Positions 33,426 to 44,406 are shown, counted from the first letter of the stretch. The stretch: DNA of 64,000 nt from Megalobrama amblycephala (GCF_018812025.1 NC_063050.1:58486031-58550030); one strand, 5' to 3'. Notes: generated by a model from the letters alone, not told the origin. Made by a program: numbers and translations.

Positions 33426-34034
33426 AGCCGCCTTTCCACTGCACACGACAAACGACAGCCGTTGGACCGGAAGTCATTCATTTCCAATGGAGAGTAGTAC
33501 GGGGGCTGCGTGGAGTTCCGATCATATGCGAATGCGGAAATTTCGGATCCGACTTGAGCTTCGGATGCGTTGAAATATTTGAACTTCTGCGGCTAGACCG
33601 TATGCGACCGGCCGACCGGATATGATGTATTCTAGTCAAAACGATGAGCACGAAGTTAGAATTACCAATATTTTAACACTTTAACGTTATAATATAAACA
33701 CTATTTCTTTAAAATGGTGTTTATCAATAATTATGTAAAACAAAAAGGATATTTTATGATTATTAAATAAATTTGTACGTTGAAGCTCTATAAAATGTAC
33801 TAGTATGTTTTTATTTCAGATGTATTGAGGGTCATTTGCTTTGTATGGATATATTCATACATGCATTAACGTTACATTCATTAAAATCGTTCAGTTTACC
33901 ATGGTGGTTGCTGGGTTGGAATAAGCCGAGGGTAACGGTTGCTTCACTACCAATTTCAAAGTTCCGTGCGACTGCCGCTAGGGGGCGAAATGCGACAATC
34001 GGATGCGAATGTCGTGTGCAGTGGAAAGGCGGCT
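33426..34034. mobile_element. MITE with TAA duplication, 609 bp
   Basis: Ends AGCCGCCTTTCCACTGCAC and the inverse GTGCAGTGGAAAGGCGGCT, with TAA on both sides (33423-33425 and 34035-34037). A 3-bp TAA duplication with such ends suggests PIF/Harbinger. The frame at 33239-33625 crosses its left border and is not a gene. Confidence 0.75.
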
Positions 34035-34789
34035 TAAGAAGAATGGAAGAATCAGTTTGCTGTTAATGAGCGAGATGGGCAGCCTTCCTGTTTGCTCTGT
34101 AGTAAAGTAGGCCTACTTGACAAGCAAAAATCTACAATTTCAAAAGACTGAACTGTGAATTCGATGTGTTTGTTTGATGTATTTTAAATCAGTAAAAATA
34201 ACCGCATCAGCGCACCCGCGGCTGGAATGAGCCCAACTTTGCGCGCTCGCGGATCCGACGCTGCGCGAGGGATTGCGACATGACAGAATGCTTGATATCA
34301 TCAGAGATTGTAATTAGCCTACAGTGCGCTCAGTGTTGTTTGTAAAAAGAGCTGAGTAACATTTGCTTATTAAGGCGTTTATGTGCTTGTTTGGTGACTA
34401 TTGCGATGCTGTTGAAGAGAGTCATAAGTCATAAAGAATTAAATAGCAACTTAAAGTGATTATATATAGGCCTACAGTTTGTGTGTTCATTGAGCATTAC
34501 TGATAATTATTGTAAAGCTAATGTCAGTAAGTTAGTTTTTATTTGTTATTTATTGTGTGCAACATCTAAGTATAATAATAGTATTATCTGCTAATACCAT
34601 AACATTAAATCTGATTGGTTTGCATTGGTGACGTCATATGTAAATTATATGTGGCCCGTGAGACTTGCACTTGGACCATTGTGCCCACTTGGAAAAAAGT
34701 TTGAGAACCACTGGTATATACTATTACCTGTAAAATAATATATTCAGTGTATATTGCTTGTGTTTTCTGAAGACACTCGTAATTATTTT

Positions 34790-35245
34790 GTAATGTACTT
34801 AAATCACAAATAAAGTGTACTTATAACACAAAGTGTACTCATAACAGAAATAAAGTATACTTATAACACAAATAAAAGTATACTTATAACAGAAATAAAG
34901 TATACTTATAATACAAGGTATATTATAACAAAAAAATATACTTTTAACACAAATAAAGTATACTTTAATATCACTAATCAAGCATGTAATTAGTCCCTAC
35001 ACAGACATATACTTAAAGTGTACTAAGTATACTTGAAGTTGTTCCAATTTAGCACACATAAGTATACTAAATATACTTAAAGTTGTATTTTAATACTACT
35101 TAATTTCAACTTAAATATACTTAGTACAAAATTAGTTGTTTCAAAATAGCACACTTTAAATGAACTAATCATTAACACACTTGAAATATACTAATAATTA
35201 GTCTTGCTGCAAGTATACTTAGTATACTTTTTTTTCACTAGGGAA
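34790..35245. mobile_element. Element end with CACTAGGG terminus and tandem AAGTATACTT-like repeats
   Basis: A short tandem repeat of about 22 bases (ACACAAATAAAGTATACTTAT type) fills 34800-34960. The segment closes with AGTATACTTTTTTTTCACTAGGG, the inverse of the terminus at 19127. Confidence 0.55.
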
Positions 35246-35329
35246 TGTATCAAATGTATCAATTTATCCTCATAATACACATACTGTAGTGATACCAATA
35301 ATGTATCTTACTATGTGATTTCATCGACG

Positions 35330-35331
<2 letters not shown>

Positions 35332-35393
<62 letters not shown>
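35332..35393. repeat. (TA)n microsatellite
   Basis: About 30 uninterrupted AT dinucleotides, directly beside the signal-peptide exon of gene 3 (13 bases from its donor). Confidence 0.95.
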
Positions 35394-35394
<1 letters not shown>

Positions 35395-35411
35395 CCATAT
35401 AGTCTACTTAC

Positions 35412-35454
35412 CAAGCAGATGATAAAAATAGAGCAAAATAAACGTGTGGCTCAT
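35412..35454 (-). CDS. Gene 3, signal-peptide exon (distant)
   Basis: The minus strand reads ATG at 35454, encoding MSHTFILLYFYHLLG, a hydrophobic leader. It ends in phase 1 at a GTAAGT donor (complement of 35406-35411), exactly what the V exon at 18903 needs. No other V exon lies between them on this strand, so this leader is the best candidate first exon of gene 3. The intron would be about 16.5 kb, filled with repeats. It could instead serve an exon lost to rearrangement. Confidence 0.6.
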
Positions 35455-35455
35455 T

Positions 35456-36603
35456 TTCTCCGCTGATTTCGACAGAATGTGTCATTAATTGTCTTTCTCT
35501 ACAGCAAATGCTATTTTAAGATAATTTGACGTTTAGAAACAGAGAAACTCCTCCTGTCAGCGCGCCTCCGTGAACGTGCACGCGATTGCCACGAGAACGC
35601 GCTCAGTTTAACAGCTTCGTAGCTCTAAATAAATCCTCTTTATGATGATGATATTGTGTTATATTAGTCTGTGTTTCAAAATATTGTGATATATTTCAAT
35701 AGATTAACGTTATTGATCGATCTTTTCTGCAGTCTTTCCTTTAGTTCAGCTCAAGATTGAATTCTGTCATTGTGTTGACTTTGACCCTACTCCTACACAC
35801 AGCTCTCTCATGCTCATAGAGTATGTGTTATTCTTGTCTAGTGGAAATCTGTCTCCATCAGTCAAGTAAACACAATGATAGATCTTTGTCCACTCAAAAG
35901 ACACTAACTGACCTGAAATAAACTGCAGCAGTTTCACATTGACTCAGAAACGGAGCCGCTTGTGTCTCTAGCGCTTTCTGTGAAAGGTGTTTGTCACTGT
36001 TTAGAGGAAGCTGTTAGCAGGAAAAGAGGCCCTTCATACCCTCTAAACTTACAAGCATTAACACCTTTTTTGTGCATGTGTGTTGGTGAGGTCTTTCTCA
36101 GTTCTCTCTTTTGCTTCTTGTCTTTTTATTTGACTTCATAAACCAGACCAGGAGATGTTTTAACATGATGATTTTGTAGAATGCAAGCCATCTTAAATGG
36201 ATTCCTGTTCTCTGATCTAAATGCAGATTGCATCAGTTCTTGTGGTTTAATTCAAAATTAATCACATTTACAAAAATCTCATCTCACAGTATGGAGTACA
36301 TGAACAAACTGATTTGTTAGATTTCCATGAAATAACAAAACAGATCTCACTCACACTGCCATGTTGCAGTTCAGCGAGGAGAAGACACATAAGATCATAA
36401 GATTAAACAACAGAAAGGAAATAATAAGTAATACAAAAATATAAAAAACATAAAACAACTAATGATTATGAAATTAATATAAAAACAAAGTAATTAAAAC
36501 ACCAATGTATAGTTGCTTTCTAAAACACACAGATTGTTATTAAAACCCTTAGATAATAGTTCATATGTAGTTCATTATCGTTCACGCAAAAAGAGAAAAG
36601 AAA
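35456..36603. other. Upstream region of gene 3
   Basis: Probable promoter and 5' untranslated region of gene 3 in the first few hundred bases (minus strand). No clear TATA box placed. The rest shows no gene. Confidence 0.35.
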
Positions 36604-36862
36604 AGAAAGTCATCATTTAGGCCTACTCACCCTCAGGTTGTTCAAAACTTGCATAAAAGTTTTTTCTTCTGTTGAACACAATGGAAGACATCTTGAAGAA
36701 TGTTGTAGCCAAACATTTACTGTTTGGTAAATTTATTTATCAGTAGGGTCTGGTAAATGTTTGGCTTCAAAATATCTTCTTTTGTGTTCAGTACAAGAAA
36801 GAAATTAACATGAGAGTGAGAAAAAATGACAGGATTTTAATTTTTGGGTGAACTATCCCTTT
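36604..36862. mobile_element. MITE (AGGGATAGTTCACCC family), partial
   Basis: CTACTCACCCTCAGGTTGTT at 36633 and the right end TTTTTGGGTGAACTATCCCT at 36840 mark the family. Internally, AGCCAAACATTTACTGTTTG is mirrored by GGTAAATGTTTGGCT, so the middle is a foldback. Confidence 0.65.
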
Positions 36863-36929
36863 TTCAAACACCACATGCTGGCGACTCCTGCTTGTTGAAA
36901 CAGTATAAATGCAAAACAAAAACTCAGGC

Positions 36930-37146
36930 CAAAGTGTGCCTCATGAGTCTTGAAAAGTGAAGCCAAAGCGTCTCAATCGTCCCCAGGTTGCTGGATGCAG
37001 TATAGCTCATAAACCCCGCTCTCACCATGTAATGTAGGCCTGAGACAAACAGTAAAATTACAAAAAAAACCCCAAAAAACTGTCAAATTACACTTAAAAT
37101 ATTTTGTTTTCCAAAGATATTTTTATCACGCTGATGTTAGTTCAAG
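36930..37146 (+). repeat. Older partial copy of the 31947-33028 element
   Basis: GTCTTGAAAAGTGAAGC (36948), GTTGCTGGATGCAGTATAGC (36987) and TTTTTATCACGCTGATGTTA (37121) match the left third of the 1.08-kb element, with many differences. Confidence 0.55.
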
Positions 37147-37154
37147 TGTTCCTT

Positions 37155-37517
37155 GGTCCCACTTTATATTAAGTGGCCTTAACTACTATGTACTTACATC
37201 AAAAAATAAGTACAATGTATTTATTTGGTTCATATTGAGTGGCAAAACACTTTTGCTGCTATTGAAGTGGGATACGGGTAAGGTTAGGGAAAGCTTTGGT
37301 GGTATGGATAGGTTTAAGAGTAGGGTTAAGGGATGGGTCAACAGTGTAATTATAAATGTAATTACAGAAATTAATTACAGATGTAATTACATGCAGGTGC
37401 TTTTCAAATATAAGTACAATGTAAAAACATGTATGTACACAATAAGTGCATTGTATCAAATGATTAATTTAAATGTAAATACAGAGTAGTTAAGGCCACT
37501 TAATATAAAGTGGGACC
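37155..37517. mobile_element. MITE with 8-bp duplication, 363 bp
   Basis: A perfect duplication TGTTCCTT (37147-37154 and 37518-37525) flanks the inverted ends GGTCCCACTTTATATTAAGT and its complement at the right. The inner sequence is not a gene. Confidence 0.85.
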
Positions 37518-37525
37518 TGTTCCTT

Positions 37526-37737
37526 CTTTGATTAAGCAGAATTTATGCTTTAAAATAATAAACATATATTATCCATGTAACGATTCTATTAGTAAATTTA
37601 AAGAAGGGTTTTTGCCATTATGCAGTTTTTGTAAAGGAGAAACAGAAACAATTGTACACTTATTTTTCAGTTGTAATTATACCAAATTATTAAACCTATG
37701 TTTCTTTTTGAGTTATTTTACAAGTTTGTCACTATAA
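37526..37737 (+). pseudogene. L1/Tx1-type LINE ORF2 C-terminal fragment
   Basis: Encodes CFKIINIYYPCNDSISKF then LCSFCKGETETIVHLFFSC. This C-x2-C...H...C zinc-knuckle-like end is typical of L1-type ORF2 proteins in fish. It is a short relic truncated on both sides. Confidence 0.6.
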
Positions 37738-37760
37738 CTGATGTAATAGGCAAATATCAT

Positions 37761-38831
37761 AGACTGTAAAAAAAGATGGACGACGCGACGCCACTTCCTT
37801 CCATTGTAATGAACTGAAGCCAAAATGTGCTGACGAATGGGCGCTGACACGTTACGCAATACATCAAACAAAAAAAAGTTTGGAGCCTGGGCATGCGCAG
37901 AAGGAATCGTCAGTGGAGCCGGAGGCGGAGTCGCGATATCAAACTTCCGCCCAGACGACGGCGTCATCATTCATGTATTTTAAATAGACTATAAAAATTA
38001 TACACAATTTAAAATTCTACCTATAAAATAATAGGCTGTTCTGTTTCTAGAGCAATAATATTTTTGAAACCGCAAATTCAGTAGATAAACTCAATATAAT
38101 ATGCCACTAGAAACAACTCTAAATCGTCAGAAACGGTCCTGCCATTTTAAATCAAGTTCAACTAACGTTACAGGAGATCGATTGCTGTAATTAGAGTAAG
38201 CTATCATTAGTTTTGTCCTGCTAATTATTATTTTATACCCATAAAAATAATAAGTAACTGCCAGATAACGATCACCTGCTTTTTCCCGACATGGTTAACA
38301 TTAGGTGTGTTATCTTAACTAATAACATTTATTAATTAGCTTATAACGCCCATATTTAATGTTACAGAAAAAGGTTAAGTGATCCGTCAGATCCTGTAGG
38401 TCGGTTAGGACAGTTTACTGCTGAACAACTCATTTTGTTGGTGTTAAATAACAAAGAAATCGAAAATTAATAGTTAGTTATACATCTTCAATCTCCCCTT
38501 GAAGCTCCGACAGTCCTCAGACAAGCTGTCAATCAGCTGCGAATCACGACGACACGCCCCGTTTTTATAGCATCAAATTGCTAGCTAAAATCTAAATGAT
38601 CACAAAAACGAACAATTGAATATATATCAGCGTGATAACAACTACCTTAAATGACCAAAGCCATCTTTCAGAAAGTTTTATTTGAAGCAGCATTTATTTT
38701 TAAGTTTTCACTGAAGTCTCATTCAACTGCATTGAAATGGCGGGGTTTATGACCTGTACTGCATCCAGCCTCCAGGGGGCGATCAAAGAGCCCGCGGCTT
38801 CACTTTTCAGGACGTATGAGACACACCCGGG
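37761..38831 (-). mobile_element. 1.07-kb element, inverted copy of 31947-33028
   Basis: Flanked by a 9-bp duplication AAATATCAT (37752-37760 and 38832-38840). In complement it runs CCCGGGTGTGTC to TACAGTCT and matches the other copy closely. On the minus strand a THAP-like start MSCSAVNCPNR opens near 38435 and stops after about 24 codons. A 9-bp duplication fits Mutator-type elements; terminal inverted repeats are not obvious, so the class is open. Confidence 0.78.
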
Positions 38832-38840
38832 AAATATCAT

Positions 38841-39246
38841 AATTTATATTGACTGTACCAAATGGTAGACTATTTTCGATGGATTTTAAGATTTTTTTAC
38901 AACTCTCTAACTTCAATACAGAACAATCGAAAAGCTGTAAAGACATCTAAGCTGTTGAAAAGGATACTTGATGTATTAGAAACATGATTGATGTGTGATA
39001 GGCCTATAAGATGCAGAATTAGTCCTTTTGTCTTGTAGTCTTGTAGTCTTTTGTCTTACGGTTTGTATTTCCACAGCAATCTAATGAATTTATGAATGAA
39101 CTTGTTTTAAAATCTTCCCGGTCTACTGACATTTGTTAAGACATACATTACAATGCTCACGATAACTTTCATTAACTATACCCCAGCTAACAATTTTTGG
39201 TTCGCAGAATGTTCTGGGAATGTTAGTTTCTGATTCCCAGAACATA
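38841..39246. other. Stretch without recognised features
   Basis: AT-rich sequence with a short GTCTTGTAGTCTTTTGTCTT repeat near 39030. Nothing coding. Confidence 0.3.
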
Positions 39247-40345
39247 CACTATATTGGCAAAAGTTTTGGGACGCCTGCCTTTACGTGAACATGAACTTTA
39301 ATGACATCCCATTCTTAATCCGTAGGGTTTAATATGGAGTTGGCCACCCTTTGCAGCTATAACAGCCTCAACTCTTCTGGGAAGACTTTCCACAAAGTTT
39401 AGGAGTGTGTTTTTGACCATTCTTCTAGAAGCGCATTTGTGAGGTCAGGCAGTGATGTTGGTGAGAAGGTCTGGCTCACAGTCTCCGCTCTAATTCATCC
39501 CAAAGGTGTTCTGTCGGGTTGAGGTCAGGACTCTGTGCAGGCCAATCAAGTTCCTCCACACCAAACTCGCTGATCCATGTCTTTATGGACCTTGCTTTGT
39601 GCACTGGTGCGCAGTCATGTTGAAACAGGAACATCCCCAAACTGTTTCCACAAAGTTGGGAGCATGAAATTGTCCAAAATGTCTTGGTATGCTGAATCAT
39701 TAAGAGTTCCTTTCACTGGAACTAAGGGTTCAAGCCCAACCCCTGAAAAACAACCCCACACCATAATCCCCCTCCACCAAACTTTACACTTGGCACAATG
39801 CAGTCAGACAAGTACTGTTCTCCTGGCAGCCGCCAAACCCAGACTCGTCCATCGGATTTCCAGACAGAGAAGCGTGATTGGTCACTCCAGAGAACACGTC
39901 TCCACTGCTCTAGAGTCCAGTGACGGCTGCTTTACACCACTGCATCCGACGCTTTGCATTGCACTTGGTGATGTAAGGCTTGGATGCAGCTGCTTGGCCA
40001 TGGAAACCCATTCCATGAAGCTCTCTACGCACTGTTCTTGAGCTAATCTGAAGGCCACAGGAAGTTTGGAGGTCTGTAGCTATTGACTCTGGAGAAAGTT
40101 GGTGACTTCTGCACACTGTGTGCCTCAACATGTGCTGACCCGCTCTGTGATTTTATGTGGCCTACCACTTCATGGCTGAGTTGCTGTTGTTCCCAATTGC
40201 TTCCACTTTGTTATGATACCACTAACAGCTGACCATGGAATATTTAGTAGTGAGGAAATTTCATGAATTGACTTATTGCACAGGTGGAAACCATTTCACG
40301 GTACCACGCTTGAATTCACTGAGCTCCTGAGAGAGACCCATTCTT
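39247..40345 (-). pseudogene. Tc1-like transposon with broken transposase
   Basis: The left end CACTATATTGGCAAAAGTTT follows a TA. On the minus strand, 40131-39910 gives the DNA-binding end LRHTVCRSHQLSPESIATDL with SRTVRRELHGMGFHG. 39700-39476 gives the catalytic end [19 protein letters not shown] and SPDLNPTEHLWDELERRL (second D and the final acidic residue of the DDE triad). The pieces are in different frames with stops between. The right inverted end is missing, so the element is truncated there. Confidence 0.85.
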
Positions 40346-40451
40346 TCACAAATATATGAATTCATCAGTTTCTCCCAAAATACTTGTGAGTAAATGGCTG
40401 GTGATCTGGGAGAAAAATATACTCAACTTTATAGTATACTTGTATCTGATA

Positions 40452-40680
40452 CACTGTAAAAACGACAACTCAAAATTGTTCACCTTACTAAGATTTTTGC
40501 ATTCACTGACAATAAAATTGCTAGTTGGAACTTGAACTATCTGTTGTAAGCCACTTGAACTCACTTTCAGACGTTTCTGAGGAAAAGTTCATCTTATTTT
40601 ATAAACTGAGTTGAGTTTATTTTGAAGTTGTAGTTGAAACCCAGTTAGAGTGAGTTCAACTTATCTGCGCATGCTCATTT
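40452..40680 (+). repeat. Left terminal and subterminal repeats of the CACTA element
   Basis: After the CACTG end come repeated short words: CAACTCAAA (40467), GGAACTTGAACT (40526), CACTTGAACTCAC (40553), GAGTTGAGTTT (40606) and GAGTTCAACTT (40650). They probably serve as transposase binding sites, by analogy with plant CACTA elements. Confidence 0.7.
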
Positions 40681-40810
40681 GAAATTTGTCATGGCAACCG
40701 GCTGCGACGGGGTTTCCAAGGATTGCGTCCACGTGAAAGTTTGCGTCCACCACGATGCCAGCGGTAACTTTCCCTGACGTCTTTGTCGAAGAGAAACATT
40801 CCTTTTAACG

Positions 40811-41735
40811 GTAAGCTAATCGTATGAATATGTATATGTATATGCATTTGATATTTGTATTACATTTCATTGCGGGAAACAAAAGCGATAAATCATAACC
40901 AGGCGAGGCGTTTATGGCAATACAAAATCCCCCACTAGCTAATCGGTTAGAAGCTAGCTTATTTTGAACAGCTAAGCTCAATATAATTATTGTCCACATA
41001 GTAATTGAAAGATTTGTGTTGCCGTTATGTTTGTTATTCACGATGAATGATGGCATTGTTTTATGCACGTCTGCTTTGCTCATTGACATTAAACTTAAGT
41101 CCGTTAACGCGCCGGCGCGTTTTGTAGGATTTTTTTTCACATTGCAGCAAAACAGACTTAAAATACTCCGTCATTTTTTGTCATAGAGACATAAGTAATA
41201 TATCAATTGAATCTATAGAATATCTTTTATTTGTATGAAAAGAGACATGTCAGATTTCGAAGTTTTTAAGTAATGATTTTGATAATTCAGATTTGACATC
41301 ACAGGAATAAATTACATTTTGAAATATATTCAAATAAGATTTTAAATTGTAATACTATTTCACAATATTACAAGTTTTACTGTATTTTTTATTAAAATAA
41401 ATTCAGCTTTGGTGAGCATGAGCTCTTTATAAAACATTTTTTGTTCCTTTTTGCTTTTTTTGTTTCAGTTTGAGTCAAACTGAAAAAATAAAACCAAAGT
41501 TTTCCTTAGGTAATGTGTTCTGTAATCTTGTTAAAATGGATTTCATAAAAGTGGTATCGAAAAAAGTATCGTTAGGAACCGGTATCGAAACTGAGGTATC
41601 GAAATTGGCACCGGATTGAAAGATTTTGAACAATAACCAGCCCTACCTTTGTGTGTTTTAGCCCTGAAGCTCAACAGCATTAACATAAACGGTTGCGAAG
41701 TATGTGTTCATTTTCTCCTCTTATTTTTGTGCTAG
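40811..41735 (+). other. Leader intron of the CACTA genes, with transposon debris
   Basis: A consensus donor GTAAGC at 40811 and an acceptor TTTTTGTGCTAG ending at 41735 would remove this stretch and place the ATG at 41743 just inside the next exon. It contains a partial copy of the 27.2-28.8 kb element (41107-41245), a MITE piece like 15440-15958 (41261-41430) and a GGTATCGAAA-rich hAT end (41535-41648). Confidence 0.5.
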
Positions 41736-41742
41736 GTTTTCT

Positions 41743-44397
41743 ATGAAGTGTCTCTTCTGCAGCTTTGCCAGCGCCAGTCAAGAGCGTCTGCTTAGGCACC
41801 ATCGGCTCAAGCACAGAAGAGGAGCTTACTGGCCGTGTGTTTACAGTGACTGTGTATGTACTTTTAAAACACCTGGTGCCTTAAAGTCACATTTGACCAG
41901 ATCACATTGTCAGACAGCCAAAATACAAGATAAATTCACCTTTTTTTGTGATCTATGTGAATTCCGGGAAATCTGCACGCAGCAGTCTTTCTTCACACAC
42001 CTTGGACACCATTTAAAAAAACATGAGACTGTGTGTTGCCCCTTCTTGAGATGTAGTTTTAAAACAAACAATCTAAAGACTTTTAGTTCACACAAAAGTA
42101 GGAAACACAAGCATGGTGATATCAGAACCTGTTTAAGAGCAGACTTAGAAAATGAACCTGTGTCCATTGAGACAGATTCCTCTGACCAACCATTAGGTAT
42201 CTGTAATGAGGAAGATACACTTCCAAGTAGTTCTGGAAATTCAGATGTCCAAGAAAAGGAGGAGTATGTAGATGCTGAGACTCTTGAACACAGGGCTGCT
42301 GGATTTTTTCTACGTATGCAAACTGAATTGCATGTTAGTAGACACGCTGTACAGAAAATAGTTGAGGGGTTTAATGACATTTTACATCTTTCAGAATCTC
42401 ACTCTCAACAAGGTTTCAAAGCAGTGCTTGCAGAACATGGCATTGAATTAGATGATAGTGTTCTCCATAAGATTGATGCTGTCTTGGAAACAAATCCATT
42501 AATTGTAAGCACTCAAGGAAAGGGTGCATTGGCCACTGATCACAGGAGAAATCTTTTTTTTAAAGATAAGTTCCCTGTAATTCAGCCTACTGAGTATACA
42601 TATAAAATAACCCATAAACAAACATTTGTTTATGTTTCAATCATCCAGGTTCTTGGAACTTTGTTGAGACAGCCAGATTTTGTGGAGAAGTTGGTGTTTA
42701 GTCAGGGGGACAACCCAGGTCAATTTTGCTCTTTTCGAGATGGACAGTACTACAAAGACAATGGTCTTCTGGGTGTGCAAGATGCAAGTATCTCTATAGG
42801 ACTTTACATAGATGACCTGGAACTATGTAATCCTTTGGGGTCCTCAAAAAAAATCCATAAAATTACTGCTGTCTATTGGATTTTGTTGAATTTACCAAGC
42901 AAGTTTCGCTCTACTCTCCCCCTAATTCAACTGGCTTGTCTTGGAAAAACTGTCGATGTCAGACAATTTGGGTATGATGCCTTTCTTTATCCTTTGATTA
43001 AGGATCTTGGATTTCTTGAAAAGATAGGAGTGTATATTGAGGCTCTAGATACGTTTGTAAAGGGAACAGTGTTCTGTGTCTGTGCTGATAACCTTGGTGC
43101 ACATAGCTTAGCAGGTTTTCAGGAAGCTTTTAATGTCGAAAAATTCTGCAGATTTTGTTGCATCAGTCGAGACCAAATTGGAAATTGTGAACCAAGGAAC
43201 TTTCCACTGAGAACTGTGACGCAACACGATTCTTTTGTGGAACAACTCAAGTTGACTGATAAGCCTAAGCCATGTGTGAATGGAGTTAAATCATCCTGTG
43301 CTTTAAGTAAGTTGTCTTTCTTCCACCCAGTTACTGGATTTCCCCCTGATCTTTTGCATGATCTATTTGAAGGTGTTGTCGCAGTGGAGTTAAGTTTGTG
43401 TTTGAAAGAATTGATTAGAAAAGGTTTCATTACATTCGATGGACTGAATAACCGCATAAAACAGTTTCCATACAAATTCTCTGATTTGGTCAACAAGCCA
43501 CAGGCAATTACAAAGACGAGCCTTGCATCTGGAAAGGTAAACGGTAACGGACATGAAAACTGGGCACTTTTACGTATGCTACCTCTCTTGATTGGGAGCT
43601 ATATACCTGAACAAGAGCAGTCATGGGAAATTTTAATGGACCTTAAAGAGATTGTGGAGATTACGGTGTCTACTACATTATCAGAGGGAACATTATGTTA
43701 CTTAGGGAATAAATTGGCTGACCATCGACAGTTACTCACTGACACCTTTCCTGAATTTAAGTTGAAACCAAAACATCACTTCATTGATCACTATGTGCAT
43801 CTCACACGGTGCTTTGGGCCATTAGTGGATCTGTGGACGTTTAGATTTGAGTCTAAGCATAGTTTTTTCAAACAGGCAATTAATGATGCTCACTGTTTTA
43901 AGAATGTACTACTCACCCTTTCCACTAAGCATCAACAGCTCATGGCATATCTTCTTGACACACAGCAATTGTTCAAGCCAAAATTGCATGTTGGTAGTGT
44001 AGATAGAGTGAAAATATCATCTTTAGATGAAAAGCTCAGGACAGTACTAGAAAAGAAGTACCCAAATGAAGATGATGTGTCTCTTGCCAAAGAAGTACAT
44101 TTGTATGGGACCCAGTATGTGAGGGACATGATAGTGTCTGCGGGTGAATGCAGTGGACTGCCAGAGTTCTTTAGAATACTACACATATTGGTGGACAAGT
44201 GGTGGAAAGTGTATTTTGTCACCACAAGGTTATCATCTTGGTACATGGAACATTATCGGTCTTACCAACTCATTGATAACTGTCACTCAGATTTAGAGAT
44301 CCTGGATCCAGAGACTTTGAACGACTACCACCCATTGGCTGCATATCAAGTTGCTAGAACTTTGATGGTGACCCCAAGGGCTTGGCTACTGCAGTAA
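41743..44397 (+). CDS. CACTA gene A: C2H2-finger DDE transposase, 884 aa
   Basis: One uninterrupted frame. I start at M41743, 7 bases after a consensus acceptor, rather than the upstream ATG at 41704, which lies in the pyrimidine tract. Residues 1-125 hold four C2H2-type fingers (CLFCSF...HRLKH, CVYSDC...HLTRSHC, CDLCEF...HLKKHE, CPFLRC...HKSRKHKH), likely for DNA binding. From about residue 300 comes a large catalytic region with spaced acidic motifs: LYIDDLELCNPLG (D357/D358), VCADNLGAH (D449) and FPPDLLHDLFEGV (D536, D540, E543). GNGHENWALLRMLPLL and DLWTFRFESKHSFFK follow. Spacing and context suggest an RNase-H-fold transposase; the catalytic assignment is inference. No stop or frameshift over 2.65 kb suggests recent activity. 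Similar proteins occur widely in fish as uncharacterised proteins. Confidence 0.8.
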   Translation: MKCLFCSFASASQERLLRHHRLKHRRGAYWPCVYSDCVCTFKTPGALKSHLTRSHCQTAKIQDKFTFFCDLCEFREICTQQSFFTHLGHHLKKHETVCCPFLRCSFKTNNLKTFSSHKSRKHKHGDIRTCLRADLENEPVSIETDSSDQPLGICNEEDTLPSSSGNSDVQEKEEYVDAETLEHRAAGFFLRMQTELHVSRHAVQKIVEGFNDILHLSESHSQQGFKAVLAEHGIELDDSVLHKIDAVLETNPLIVSTQGKGALATDHRRNLFFKDKFPVIQPTEYTYKITHKQTFVYVSIIQVLGTLLRQPDFVEKLVFSQGDNPGQFCSFRDGQYYKDNGLLGVQDASISIGLYIDDLELCNPLGSSKKIHKITAVYWILLNLPSKFRSTLPLIQLACLGKTVDVRQFGYDAFLYPLIKDLGFLEKIGVYIEALDTFVKGTVFCVCADNLGAHSLAGFQEAFNVEKFCRFCCISRDQIGNCEPRNFPLRTVTQHDSFVEQLKLTDKPKPCVNGVKSSCALSKLSFFHPVTGFPPDLLHDLFEGVVAVELSLCLKELIRKGFITFDGLNNRIKQFPYKFSDLVNKPQAITKTSLASGKVNGNGHENWALLRMLPLLIGSYIPEQEQSWEILMDLKEIVEITVSTTLSEGTLCYLGNKLADHRQLLTDTFPEFKLKPKHHFIDHYVHLTRCFGPLVDLWTFRFESKHSFFKQAINDAHCFKNVLLTLSTKHQQLMAYLLDTQQLFKPKLHVGSVDRVKISSLDEKLRTVLEKKYPNEDDVSLAKEVHLYGTQYVRDMIVSAGECSGLPEFFRILHILVDKWWKVYFVTTRLSSWYMEHYRSYQLIDNCHSDLEILDPETLNDYHPLAAYQVARTLMVTPRAWLLQ

Positions 44398-44403
44398 ATT
44401 GAA

Positions 44404-44406
44404 ATG
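44404..44406 (+). CDS. CACTA gene B, initiation codon exon
   Basis: An ATG lies six bases after the TAA of gene A (TAAATTGAAATG) and is followed directly by a donor GTAAGC at 44407. Splicing to 45334 gives M|ALLLLVHINPKLVRKIRL with A at -3 and G at +4, a good start context. No other in-frame ATG precedes exon 2 after its acceptor. Confidence 0.6.

Larger units (their letters stand above)
31622..34713. mobile_element. hAT element, 3.1 kb, no intact transposase
   Basis: A perfect 8-bp duplication GTATATAC (31614-31621 and 34714-34721) flanks ends CAGCACTTCTCAAA and (complement) CAGTGGTTCTCAAA. It holds further insertions at 31947-33028 and 33426-34034. An inner hAT-like end, CAGTGGTTCTCAACC, at 31934 is itself interrupted. 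No transposase domain was recognised. Confidence 0.78.

Noticed and set aside
33239..33625. 128-codon frame
   Set aside because: It crosses the left border of a MITE at 33426 and shows no domain.
36130..36165. Minus-strand text resembling the LVYDIKS end of the gene 3 transmembrane exon
   Set aside because: Only about eight residues are similar, with no membrane helix or acceptor before it. Not enough to call another receptor.
39577..40041. 154-codon plus-strand frame
   Set aside because: Antisense of the broken Tc1 transposase.
41910..42380. Minus-strand frames opposite gene A (also 43119-43496 and 43932-44246)
   Set aside because: Shadows of the gene A coding strand.
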